Positions 26,364 to 38,423 of a DNA stretch of 64,000 nt are shown here, piece by piece. Source of the stretch: Metaphire vulgaris (taxonomy: Eukaryota > Annelida > Clitellata > Crassiclitellata > Megascolecidae); the NCBI GenBank assembly GCA_018105865.1, contig CM030862.1, positions 11,500,306-11,564,305 of the forward strand, read 5' to 3'. How positions within the stretch are numbered: the first letter of the stretch is position 1; each line of letters begins with the position of its first letter. The notes below the pieces were generated by a model. The model was not told the DNA's origin. It was given only the letters and a program-made list of their open reading frames with translations, and ran no database searches. Position numbers and translations under genes: made by a program.

Positions 26364-27691
26364 AGTGAGAGAAAATGTTGGCCAAGCCATTGGATGCACA
26401 CGTTCTGAAAATCTGTGTGAACTGTGCAATTGACTTATGACATTAAACGCAATATTCGTTAAGTTTTATTTCTCTTAGGATGATGTTTGTGTTTGGATTC
26501 CAATTTTTGCTATTATTACTTCTAAGTATCACTGCAGTCCAATGTATTGCATTGTTTTGTGATCACTTTGTCGTTATGATTTTGGTGCATGGGTACGTAG
26601 CATATAGTAATTTTGGTGGCATTGTTAGATATTTTCATAATTCATTTCTTAGCGTCTTGTAAGAAATCGTTTACATTAGGTTTGTCAACAGTTGAATACA
26701 ATGACAACCATTTTCGCGGCAGCATCTGAGGAATAATATATTTTATTCTTGACTCATATGCAACAAATGTAGCATAAGTGTGTGTAGATATTTCGGCTGT
26801 TGTTAGACTCTAGATGGTCCACGTACAGCTGAAGTTGCTTTCTGTTTTAACAGACATTTTGCTTTCTTGCAAATAGTGAAGGGTGTTTATTTATATTTAG
26901 CATGTGATATTCTATACAACAATGTTAGCAGTGGCATATTATTCCAGCTGAAATTGTCTCTTATAGCACTTATCTTAAGTATGTATATATGTATATATAC
27001 GATTTAGTTTCTGATGCATGTTTAATCTTGTTTAATGAAATCTATTTATACTGATAACCAGACGCAAGAATGTTGAACCAACTTTGTGTGATGTGGGTGT
27101 TTAAATCGTTTTCATATTTCACAGTAACCTTGTTCAAAATGATCACTATTTTAATGGAATTAGGTAACCTAATTTTCGAATTAAGATTCTTGTTCAAATG
27201 TTTTTTGTGAATTGTGTTTTGTTATTGTTAACATAAGTTTGAAAACGGTCTGTGCATTCCTATTACTTGAAGTGCTGAATGAAATTGCTTTTGTGTTTAT
27301 CATTTGCTGAAAATTGTTAACTGCTGAGTAAAGTTGACAACTAAGGCAACCAAAGCAGACTGTTGCAATGGGTTAAGAACAGGGATATTTTACACCCCCT
27401 AATACCGCCAACACTCCCCAATTTGAGACCACCCCACCCCAATTTCAGCTATGGGATTACCTTTATTCCTTGTCAGAATTTTTTGGCAGGGGACCCCCAT
27501 AATTTACCGACACACCCACCCCCCAAATTGATAATCCTAGAAATAACCCTGGTTAAGAAGTTAATTGCTGAAACGTATGCAGTACCCTAATGAAACAGGA
27601 TAGCTCTTGTTGAGCAGCTTATTAGCATCAGCAGGATACTTATGCAGCATATTGCAGGTTAAGTATTAAATCTCCATGTATGTGTGAAATA
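26364..27691. other. RASSF 3' UTR and intergenic sequence
   Basis: No gene seen. ATTAAA at 26442 is a candidate polyadenylation signal. The rest is AT-rich and unremarkable. Confidence 0.4.
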
Positions 27692-27699
27692 TCTGCATT

Positions 27700-28895
27700 C
27701 AGTGATATTTCAGTTCGGGAAATAATTTCAGTTTCTATTCAGTTTCAGTTCTAGGGTTGCCAATATCAGTTTCTATTCAGTTTCAGTTCCAGTTTCTATT
27801 CAGTTTCAGTTCTAGGGTTGCCAATTTCAGTTTCTATTCAGTTTCAGTTCGGGAAATAATTTCAGTTTCAGTTACAGTTTCAGTTAACTGATTCAAAAAA
27901 ATTCAGTTTCTATTCAGTTTCAGTTAACAGGATAATCATTTTCAACGTTCAATAAGTGGCAAGTAACAATTGTTCTGTTCAGTTAAGTAACTTAAGTTAA
28001 GTATCTAAGTTAAATCCAATGTGCATTTAGTTTTAAGAAGACTCACCCCTAAATTTTTGGTGAGGCGACTCTTTCGGCCAGCTGTTAACAAGCCACACAG
28101 TGAGAAGATTCCTCAACATTGAGGCAGGTGCAGTGATTAAATCTTCAGCCAGATCTGCTAATTGAGCGTAATGCACGACGCTTTCTCCAGAAAGTCAGTG
28201 CATCTTCATCTCCAGAGTATTGCTGAAGTTCTGACAAGTCCAGCTGGCCTTGAATGGAAGACACTGTAGGATTAGCGGATATGCCGGTAGGTGTTTCAGA
28301 TGCTACCATCAACTTATTATTATGTATGATTTTGCTGCCGCCAGTAGCTGTTCTGTTTCACGAGATGCCAGTAGCAGCTTGATGCCAGCATGGTCAAGTA
28401 GACAAGCAGCAACAGGAATAGGATTAAATTGAAATGACTGGGGATCAAGAACTGAAGCAAAGGAAATCAGAGAGCATTAGGCCTAAGCTCTCTTTAACTG
28501 CTAAAAATAATGGTGAAGGTGACACTCCACATTTAGAAGTGATGGCAGAATATATGACATTGGCTGTGAGTCAGTCTGAAGAATGTCAGAGTAATTCTGC
28601 ACATTGCATAGTTTTGTGATAAAGTAAGTCTTTTACCGGACTGGCGCTTTCAAAATCAGGCTCAGCGGGTAAGTTGTGTATTTAAATCCAAAAAGACCTT
28701 TAGAAAATTTTCAGTATTTACTAACAATTTCAGTTCGGAAATAATTTCAGTTTCTATTCAGTTTCAGTTTTAGGGTTGCCAATTTCAGTTTCTATTCAGT
28801 TTCAGTTCGTAATTTCAGTTTCAGTTTCAGTTTCAGTTAACTGATTTAAAATAATTCCAGTTTCTATTCAGTTTCAGTTCACTGAAATATCACTG
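27700..28895 (-). mobile_element. decayed hAT DNA transposon
   Basis: The inverted ends CAGTGATATTTCAG and CTGAAATATCACTG are flanked by an exact 8 bp duplication, TCTGCATT (27692-27699 and 28896-28903). Both ends carry arrays of TTTCTATTCAGTTTCAG. On the minus strand at about 28040-28245 a broken frame gives LADLAEDLITAPASM, resembling the PAS region of the hAT C-terminal dimerisation domain, with stops and shifts around it. It is therefore a non-functional relic. Confidence 0.75.
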
Positions 28896-28991
28896 TCTGC
28901 ATTGCTTTGAAGTTGAATATTAAATACTCAAAGACCATTCTCTTGTTAACTAGTTATCAAGTATATTCATTACATTATTATTAGTAGTGGT

Positions 28992-29160
28992 CAGTGGCGG
29001 CTCCAGGATTTGGCAAGTGTGGGGGGGGGGCGCCGTTAGGGTGGCAACTTCTAATCATGGGGGCAACCATTTGTTGTTAGGTATGTAGTATTAAGTATAG
29101 GATCCCAACAGGGGCCAGACACTCAATAGGGAGGCACGGGCCCCTGTGGAGCCGCCACTG
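28992..29160. mobile_element. hAT-type MITE (CAGTGGCGGCTCCA ends)
   Basis: Perfect 14 bp inverted ends and an exact 8 bp duplication GTAGTGGT (28984-28991 and 29161-29168). 169 bp with no ORF. Confidence 0.85.
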
Positions 29161-29168
29161 GTAGTGGT

Positions 29169-30964
29169 AAACTTGTATAACGCCATTTTCCCATGCACTT
29201 GGCGTCCGTGAATGGTCGCCCCGTATACCCCATTCACCATTGTCAAGGCCAATAAATCCGTGTTTAATCTAGACTCTGGACTCCGGGGGGGAACTGACAA
29301 AGCGGGGTGGAAGTCAGCTAGGGGCTGCTGTTAGTTGATGCAGTATGCCAAAATTTCTGGGGGAATTTGAAATTTCCGGGGAAGGGCAATTACCCCCCCC
29401 CCGGGCAACGGCCTAGATTAAACCCTGCAATAAGTCAGTCCGATTTTCCGGTCCTGCTTATGGTGGAGAGGCAATTGTGAACAGGTACAGCCTGCGTTTT
29501 GAGTCTTAACTCGGCTTTCAGTTTCAGATTTGGTAGTTTCGGATGAGGCGAACCATAGGCCTACGTAGGCTAGGAACTTAGGATTTAGCAAAGCTAACCT
29601 CAACCTCTGATCCTAGCCCTTTTTGCGCATGGTTCGCCTCATCCGAAACTTTAGCTCGGGTTTCGCAAGCTTCAAACGCGCATGGAAATTCTGGCTTTTA
29701 GAGAAGCGCTAGATAAAAGAGGTACATCGGTGGAAGAGGAAGAGAGAAGAGACAGAGGCCGGTGTTGAGAAGCAGGTAGACGCTGATGCGGTTATTTTCC
29801 ATATTTGCGCCAATTCTGCGGCAAAGTCCCTCGTTCTAAACCAGTCAAAGTCTTTAGGAAAAGGTCGGTCAGCGTTCTCGCGTTTAAAATGAAAATATAA
29901 ATCGGAATTTCAAGAAATTTATCTCATAGAACGTCAGCAATTTAACAACGTCACGTTATGTCTCGTAGCATCTGCGGCTTCTGTAGCGCCTCGTAGTGTA
30001 TATCGGCCTATGTAAAGCGAGGTAAATTTCGGTTATTTTTAATGTTTAAAAACATTTGTGAGTCGCTTCAGCTTTCAAATATTGCGAGCAGACTGCAAGT
30101 GGACTTAATTTTTCAATGCAAGATGTGGAAAATTTTGCAAATATAGCAGTATGAGATATCTAATAGGTGAATGTAACGATTTATTAAATACTAGAAGAGA
30201 TTGTAAGTAGTCAATCCCATTGAAATAAATGTTTGCCTACAATAGCTATTAACTAAAGATATGCTATACAAAATAATTTTTGAATCATTGCGTCGTCAAA
30301 CAATTCTTGTAGAGCGCTGGGTTGTTTGCTAATTTTTATGTGCGCGTGGATCAGAAGTGCAAAGAAAGTCGTACTTAAAAGTGCTGACCTTGCATAATAA
30401 TTCAGAGTAGTTTTGGCTGCGATAGGTCAGAATATGAATACTTGTATAGCACTTAGCTTAAGAGAGCACAGATGTACAGAGGAGATTTTGTTTGTGTCAC
30501 GTGATAGGTGTTGCTAAAAATAGACACGATAAGCAGACTTCATTTAACAGATGATCAATGCCTCACCTGGCAGAGTACGAGATAAATTATTTGTAGTTTA
30601 CTGTCTATCTGATACAAAACTTTATAATTATTTTTAAATGGCCTTAATGCTATTTTGTGCAAAAATCAGGATTTCCATAGTGATTTTAAGACAGTTTAGT
30701 TGTAATAGTTACGATTTTAAAAGCGTTTTCGTGGATGGATCCTTCAGTTGTGGACAGCATTCGAGAGTGACCGTTCTGCATCCGGTGCGATTGTCCAGTT
30801 GCGGCGTTGTCGAAGTAAACAAATAGAGACCGACTTTCCTTTGGTCGTGATGTCATATCCTGTCGCCATTTTCCGAAGAAGAAGCAAAAGAGGAAAATAA
30901 AGACTGTTTCTTTCCCTGTCTTCATTCATTTTCTGACTACTTTTTCTAAATTACTGCGCCTAAA
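29169..30964. other. intergenic sequence and OTUD5 upstream region
   Basis: It holds a MITE fragment (about 29340-29428), a perfect 22 bp inverted repeat (29535-29556 against 29629-29650) and otherwise unique AT-rich DNA. Before the OTUD5 ATG, CGCCATTTTCC at about 30865 resembles a YY1 site. I see no TATA box. Confidence 0.4.
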
Positions 30965-33900
30965 ATGACGATTCTTCCGAAGAAGAAACCTTCTAAAGAC
31001 AAAGCGGAAGGCGACAGCGGTGACCGCCCACCTCTCAGTCCCCCCGGCAGCTCGGCAGGGGACCCGAGAGGTGTCTCCCGTCGACCCTCGTCCCCCGGCG
31101 GGCCCCAGCCTCGCTGGAGCTCCCCGCCGCCGGTCGACCACGATCGAGGACCGCCGGGGCACGAGGCCCCCGGTCGGTACGAAGAGACCTCGGCGGCCGG
31201 GAGCGGCAACAAGCGGCGTCTGAGGCATCGGTCCCCGCCGCACGTCGCCAATAGGAAGCAGCGACACGACGGCGGTACCCGCGGAGGAGGATTAGGCGGC
31301 GGACCGGTCGGAGCGAGCCTCTGCCCTCTTCCCGGGGGCTCGTCGGCCGGTCATTCGAGGACGACGAGGCAGACTGCGGCGGCGGCGGCGACGACGACGG
31401 CCTCCGTCCAGGATCAGAGGGTAACGATCGGGGTCGCGAGCCACTCCCCCTCTGCCGGTCAGAGCCACGGAAATGACGAAGAACGGAGTGGATATAACAG
31501 TGAAGATGAATGCACACCCCGACCGTGTGAGCAGAACGTCGAAGAGGTAGATTTCTGTCTTTGTTCTAATGCACTGTAATGTTTATATAGCTACTCTACT
31601 TTTGGGGTGGGAAGATAGAAGGGTGGTAACGACAGTGGCCTGTAGAGCTGATGAAAGCGAGTTCGATACTTGCAGGAGCCCTGTGGCTCAGCCTTAGATG
31701 GCAGTTATCTAAAAAAATGAGTGTCTCGTTTTAAAGTTGATCACAGGTTTCACATGTAGCATTATTGTTCTGAATATTTCATCCATTGTTTTTTAAAAGT
31801 TGATAATAGACTAAATTTTAGCAGAATTTTTTTCTGTCTTGAAGACTCATGTGTATGGAGTAAGATTGATTTGATAAAATATAAAGTTGCTCTTGGGTGA
31901 CCTTTTGTTGCAGTGATAGCAGATGTGAGTTTAAGATTGTCATTATACTTGGTGATGCTTGGTTCTGATTGGATGATCTGATTGGATCACATGATTGTAT
32001 TTATTGAGTCAAAATAATTAATTCATTGCTTTCTTGATAATCTCAAAGATGACATTGTTTGAATAGTCAGTTTACTTTCGTCATTCTGAATCAACAATTT
32101 TCCAAACGATCTCTGCATTGGGAATTTCGAGCCATTAGAAAGGGATGTAATTTGATATTTATTTGGCACAACAACGTCGTTATGAATAATTTTCTGCTGA
32201 ATGTTTTCAGATGGAAAGAACGTTTGAAACTCAGTTGAAGGAGAAGCGAGGCTTCATCATTAAGCGGATGGGAGAGGATGGCGCCTGTCTTTTTCGTGCC
32301 GTTGGTTGGTAGAAACGATGGCCCCGCCTTTTAAACTTTGCTTTCTCTTTTGTGGTTGAATTTGTTATTGATATATGAATTTTTCTTCTGTGGAAACGTG
32401 ATTTGTTTAGGTTCACTTTGAAAAAACTAATAAACACGTTTATGTGGCTTTGGTGAGGAAAGTATGAACAGCAGTTATGTTGACAGGGAATGAACCCCTC
32501 GCCTCCCCCCATTCCCCCCAAGGACAAGGACTGAACCCACAAGGATAAAAGACAAGTTTGTCCTTTCAAACCGTTTGTCCTCAAAATGGACAATATCCGG
32601 GATCCCCAGTTAAGGGGTTAAGGACAAGAAACCGGACAAGGATTAACATGATTGATAACCAGTATTTGAAACAGTTTTGGAAAAGGCATGATACATCAGC
32701 AAAAATTTTCCAAAAGATGCTAAAGATTTGATTACTGTTTTTAGCAAATCTTGTTATAGTAGTCTTTGTTTCTTTACAAGTGCTTTGTCTGTTGTGGGAA
32801 TAGGTGACAATTAATAGATGTTAAAGAGATAGAACTCTAATACTTTCCTGTTGTGAATCTACAGGGTGGTGCAAAAAAACCGTACTATATTAAATGCAAA
32901 CCTATACGCGACCAGTCCGGTTTTTTTGTGTGCCACCCTGTATATTTTTAAATTGGAAATTATTCTGCAGTAATTGTCAACAAATGATGCTGTAAGAGTT
33001 TTGTGGTTTTATTCAGAAGCATGTTTAATCATTTTGAATAAGTTTTCTTCGTAGTTATTGCTTAACTTAAGACATATCACTGCTTTGGCTTATTGACGCA
33101 TTGTCCGGATTCGAAACCCTGTTGCCATTATGGTGATTGAGGGTAGTACAACATGCAAATAGTTTTGGGCTTGTCTTTTTTTCAGCCGATCAGGTTTACG
33201 GCGATCAAGAAATGCACTCAGTCGTTCGACAGCACTGTGTTGACTACATGGTGAGAGCTGCAACCTCTATGCTTAAAAGTTTCTGCTGTGTGTGTGTGCG
33301 ATTGTGTGTGTGTGTGTGTGTGTGTACATGCTTTGCTTCCTTGTTTGGCTAACTGAAGCAAATGGCTGATGACTGATGTTATCATTTTGAAAGAGGAAAG
33401 GCAGTGAGCACAGAGTTAAACAGGAACTTGGGATTTTATGGACCCTATGTTGACTTTGACCAGCGGTTCTCAAACTTTTAGGTCTTTTTTGCGTGGCGGT
33501 TCCCTTAGAAATTTTTTCATGGCTCGCGGAGGCCCCTGTGAAATTTAAATTTTAAATTTGACTATAATAAACACACAGGCTACTTGCTTTGCCACTCATT
33601 TATATTATTTATCGAAACATTGCAAATCGTAACCCCTTAACTGGGGATCCCAGATATATCCGTCCATTTTACATTTAGTTACAGTTAAATACAAGGTTAA
33701 GGGGTTAATAATGAAATTTGAATTCAAATGGAATCAGCACTCTTAGAGCCATCAGTGTGTTTGTGTTCTGAGGTGTTGCCGATATATCTTGAGAAATTAA
33801 TCCCCTCACGGTCACCCTGAAACCACTTGGTGGTCCCCTGCTGACTTAGGCCATTGTATTTGAACCAATTAAGACTCAATGGGTTTCACCAGACTCAATG

Positions 33901-36362
33901 CAAACTTTCAGTTTAACGTGGTTACTCTTTATCTTTAAGTTTGTGTTAACGGAATTTTACTGTATTTTGCAAGTTGCATATTTTTATATAGAAGTGAAAC
34001 TTAAATTTTAGCGATATTACTTCTTTTTGACAAATTGCTTTGTTGGTCATAAATGAGAAGGATTTGCACTAGTTTACCCAGTACTTTACTTTATGGCTTT
34101 GATGATGGGTCATATATTAAGTGGGTTTTACTGTCCTTTGCTCAGGCAAAGAACAATGATTTCTATAAGCAGTTCGTTACAGAAGACTTCACTATGTACC
34201 TGAACCGAAAACGAGCAGATAACTGCCACGGCAATCACATTGAAATGCAGGCTCTGTCTGAGCTGTACAATCGACCCATCGAAGTTTACCAGTGCACAAG
34301 TCTCGGTAGGATTTTCGCACCTGTTGCTCTGCTTTAGAACCTGCGTGTGTGTGTGCGTGCGCGCATGTGTGTGTCTTGAATTTCTTTCTGCGCTGATGAC
34401 GTTGATTCTGGGAGTGTTTTCGATTTTTAGATCCAATAAATACATTTCACAGTTCGTACCAAACGGACAACGAGCCGATACGGTTGAGTTATCATCGCAG
34501 CGTACACTACAACTCTGTTGTTGACCCGTACAAGGCGACCATCGGCGTCGGTCTTGGATTACCAGGTTTACAACCAGGGGTAAAAATAATACCAGCAATG
34601 ACTTTGGTGATGCTGCTGATGATACTCCTACTACTAATGCTAATAATACTAATAATACTAATATTGTCACTAATTTTAATAATGAAGATGCACTTTTGCA
34701 GCTCTAGAGTTCAAATGATGCATTATTTCTTCAGCTGGTGGTGCCCTAAATCCTTCTGCAAACACTAGGACATGACTAGGTCAATGCTAAAATATGTGTC
34801 AGATTGGGAAATGGTGATAGTGAGGCTGAAGACGTGATAATGTGCTGCTGTTTTCATCTGAATATTTGATTGTAGTTCTGGTTGTGGCCGGACAAAATGT
34901 CACGGACAAAATGTCACGGTTTAGGGTTAGAGTTAGGATGACATTTTGTCCACTGACATTTTGTCCACTTGACATTTTGTCCCTTGACATTTTGTCTTAG
35001 CACCAGTTTTGGTAGCAGGATGCCCACTTTGCCTAAGGGTTTTGGTGGTCTTCCGTACATTTAGGTTGGTATACAAGGTACCAGTTTCTGGTTGGCACCC
35101 AAGTGGAGGCAGCGTGAAAGCTTTGAGAATAGAAGGACCTAAATCAGAGGGAAGATGCTAGAATAAAATTACAGATTTGCCTTTGTTTCACCTCCAGACC
35201 TTTATTTGCCCCATTGATTTGGTTATTCTCAGTGAAAAAGAGGAAGGTAACAGAATGGATGGTATAAAGATAGAAATTGATTGGACATAAATTTCTATCT
35301 GTGTTACTGTTAGACCATGACTAAATCAACCTATTTATTGACAGTAGGATCTGTCTTCACTGATTGGGTTTTTAAAAAAACATTGGGTCATGAGCAAAGA
35401 GGAGGGCCAATGATTTTTTTTTTGTTTGGGGTCAAAAACATAGTAGCTCCTGGGGTAAACATATGACTGTGTTGGCTTGGAACTTTTTTGAAGCCCATTT
35501 TGTATTTGACTATGCTTACTTGCCAAGACATCTTGATACCTTATTTAACTATGTTGAATGTCTTTTGAGGTTTTCTTTCTGTTCTTTTTAGTTGGCGGAT
35601 AGGAACTTGGTCACCGATGCAGTTCGCATGTCGGAGGATTGCCACATTGAACAGGTGAGGATGTCAGACATTACACATATAAATACCTGTCATGTCTGTT
35701 TTCTGGCAGTCTTAAGGTGTGCTTTTGTTTGCATGTTAGTTCAATAATTGCATTCAACTGAGACCTTGATGAATTTAGTGCATGAGTGAGATGTGAATGA
35801 TATGTTTAACTTTCCATAACTATAGCCATGGTCTGGTTTGAATCATGAAATTTTTTAAGGCACTGATTTTAGATTAACCCCTTTACCATGTATTTAACTG
35901 TAACTCAATGTAAAATGGACAGGTATATTCAGGGTTTCTGGTAAAGGGGTTAATTAAAATACTGCATTTCAATTTTACAGAAATTTATCTTTTCTCTGTT
36001 ATTTCTAAGAAGTTTCTTTTCCTCTTAACTTGATAGATCGATAAGAAAATTTTATCTGTATTGTTTAGTTTTTTCCCTTTTTGGTTGCTTGATCTTTCCG
36101 TTTTTTATCAGACAATGCTTGAAGATAAGATGCGAGAGACCGATTGGGAGGTTACTCAGGAGACGATTGAGGAGCAGGTTGCTCGCGAGTCATACCTTCA
36201 GTGGTTGCAGGAGCAGGAAAAATATGCCAAGATGCGAACATCGGTAGGCAATAACAATTAGCACTTTATTTTCTGCCGACAACAAGCTTACACTTGATTC
36301 AAGGAACTGACACATAAGATAGAGAATACTGGAATCTCTTTCTCTCTCTTTCTCTATCTCTC

Positions 36363-36395
<33 letters not shown>

Positions 36396-36486
36396 CTCTT
36401 TTTATGTGTGTGTGTCTCTCTCTCTCTCTGTATATAATAGTCTATTCTGTGTGTGTCAACTTGTACAGTGAAGGAAAGAGGACTTC

Positions 36487-36526
<40 letters not shown>

Positions 36527-36527
36527 C

Positions 36528-36561
<34 letters not shown>

Positions 36562-38423
36562 GTAGTGATGATTTAGAATTGTTCTTGTTCTTTCTTTTCA
36601 GCCACGGAGTGCCAGTGCCGCGTGCAGTTCTTCCGCAGAAGCCATGCAAAACCTCTGGGATGGCTCATCGTTGTCCCCCGATCAATCTCGAATGTCTCGA
36701 TCGCCAAAGAACCCGACCGGGTCTTCGGGATCGGGTCAGAACAGTCCAAAGCAGTTGGACAACGACGGTCTGTATTCAGGTCAGCGGCCGTAGACTGCTC
36801 CACCGTAGACTGTTAACAGCTTTACAGAGATATTTTCAGTGATGATGAATTGCATGATTGATTAGGAAAGGTGCAAGAGGTGGGTTTGGTGGTTAGCTGG
36901 ACTGTCCCATCAAATTGCTGAAGTTGAAGCTATAGTATTGCCAGGTGTATTATGAAGGAGAATGGAAAATATTAAATTTATTACCATACTATTGCCAGTT
37001 TTTACTGGAAAAAATTCTTCAGATTTTCTACCTTTTTGTAGCACCAACTGTTGTTTTCTTTTATGCATAGTTTCTGTTGCATCTTGTTGATTTCTTGTTA
37101 TTTACTCAACGGTTATATTGACATAAACCCCAACTACGATGACCTTTTGACCTTTGGATGTTATGACTTTATACTTGACTGTCCCCTGCCTAAGAATAAG
37201 CAATTGCCGTGGTACTACCTTCAAAGTGCTATATAAATTTGTGAGCTTTTACTTACTTTTTACGTTGTCTTGTTTTCTATGAATCGTTTTGATCGTTTTA
37301 ACGTGTAGATCATTTTGATCGTTTTAACGTGTGGATCATTTTGATCGTTTTAACGTGTGGATCATTTTGATCGTTTTAACGTGTGGATCATTTTGATCGT
37401 TTTAACGTGTGGATCATTTTGATCGTTTTAACGTGTGGATCATTTTGATCGTTTTACTGTTCATTTTGATCGCACCGTGTGGATCATTTTGATCGTTTTA
37501 ACGTGTGGATCATTTTGATCGTTTTAACGTGTGGATCGTTTTGATCGTTTTAACGTGTGGATCGTTTTGATCGTTTAAACGTGTGGATCATTTTGATCGT
37601 TTTAACGTTTAGGCGCTTCTTGTGCTCCGTTGTCTCCTGTTATTCCAAGCACCTCTCCTCCGGGATCGAATCTGATGTTTCTTCGTAAGATTTTTCCAGA
37701 TCTATGATTTTCCCCAAGATGTTGGTAAGAAAAGGATTTCGAAGAGGGTAGAAATTCAAAATATGAATGATTCTAGTATTGAGATACCCGAGTTTGCATA
37801 CAATATTTTTAACCCCAGAGTATTGGGAGGTCAAAATGGACAAATCCCACCCAACCCCATGTACTAACTGAACTAACAAAACCAGATAGTCCATCCTGTG
37901 TGGTACCCTCTCTTCTTTGTGGTTGATGTACAGTTATGGAATTGGAAAGTTTGAGCATGAAATCTAAGCACAGTACATTTTATTAAGAGATGGATATAGT
38001 TTCAATACAAATGGTTATATTTATACACAGTAGAGCTTGTTATGACTTGGTTATGATTTATACTTGGTTATAACATACCGCAATGTGTGATTCCATTTGA
38101 TGTGCTACAGTATTGGATATAACATACCTCGGATACAACAAAGTACATTTTACTGATCCACTGAGTATGCTATTACAAAGTTCTACTGTATTCGCCATGC
38201 ATATAGTGTTCTATACAGATGTTTATCGGCTTATTTAGTGTCATCAACGTTGGTAGGTCTGTCGGACTACGACGAAGAGGACGTGCTTGCCCGCGTTTTG
38301 GCCGAATCGCAGATGGAATATCTGAACAGTCTAAAGATGACGGCAAACGCGGCCGGTTCGTCCGTTCCGAAGGACCGGTCGGAGAAGGGCAAGAGCCTGA
38401 TGCCGAAAGACGTTCGACAATGA
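30965..38423 (+). CDS. OTUD5: OTU-family deubiquitinase OTUD5 (10 exons)
   Basis: A cysteine protease that trims ubiquitin chains; the human enzyme prefers K63/K48 chains and acts in signalling and chromatin regulation. Exons: 30965-31546, 32211-32304, 33186-33250, 34146-34305, 34431-34579, 35592-35654, 36112-36243, 36602-36779, 37613-37684, 38239-38423; 559 residues, frames consistent throughout. It starts MTILPKKKP like the human protein. A GC-rich disordered N-terminus follows, then SGYNSEDE with Ser179 at the site equivalent to human phospho-Ser177. The OTU core has DGACLFRA (Asp217, Cys220) and VHYNSV (catalytic His326). Downstream are the conserved helix [13 protein letters not shown] and a C-terminal ubiquitin-interacting motif at about 508-527 ([19 protein letters not shown]). 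A minisatellite occupies the intron just before exon 9. Confidence 0.95.
32860..32942. mobile_element. Tc1/mariner-like palindromic mini-element
   Basis: ACAGGGTGGTGCAAAAAAAC at one end and the complementary TTTTTTGTGTGCCACCCTGT at the other, in OTUD5 intron 2. Confidence 0.6.
33629..33708. mobile_element. piggyBac-like mini-element
   Basis: About 80 bp with CCCCTTAAC ends, in OTUD5 intron 3. It shares GGGGATCCCAGATATATCC with the copy at 18408. Confidence 0.6.
34890..34998. repeat. inverted cluster of GGACAAAATGTCA motifs
   Basis: Two forward and four reverse copies of GACAAAATGTC surround TTAGGGTTAGAGTTAGG in OTUD5 intron 5. The array can form a hairpin. Confidence 0.75.
35874..35953. mobile_element. 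piggyBac-like mini-element
   Basis: TTAA at both ends with CCCCTTTACC and GGTAAAGGGG termini, in OTUD5 intron 6. Confidence 0.6.
36337..36562. repeat. (CT)n and (GAT)n microsatellites
   Basis: CT repeats (about 36337-36440) and GAT repeats (36488-36562) lie in OTUD5 intron 7; the GAT tract is 40 bp from the exon 8 acceptor. Confidence 0.95.
37288..37611. repeat. 26 bp minisatellite, about 12 units
   Basis: The unit is built from GATCGTTTTAACGTGT and GGATCATTTT, with minor variants. The array runs up to the acceptor of OTUD5 exon 9, whose AG follows the last partial unit (GTTTTAACGTTTAG). Confidence 0.95.

Noticed and set aside
31020..31517. Alternative long frames across OTUD5 exon 1
   Set aside because: High GC content removes stops in all frames; only the MTILPKKKP frame matches a known protein and splices correctly.
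37288..37611. CRISPR-like direct repeats
   Set aside because: Units are contiguous without unique spacers, inside an animal gene intron; it is a minisatellite.
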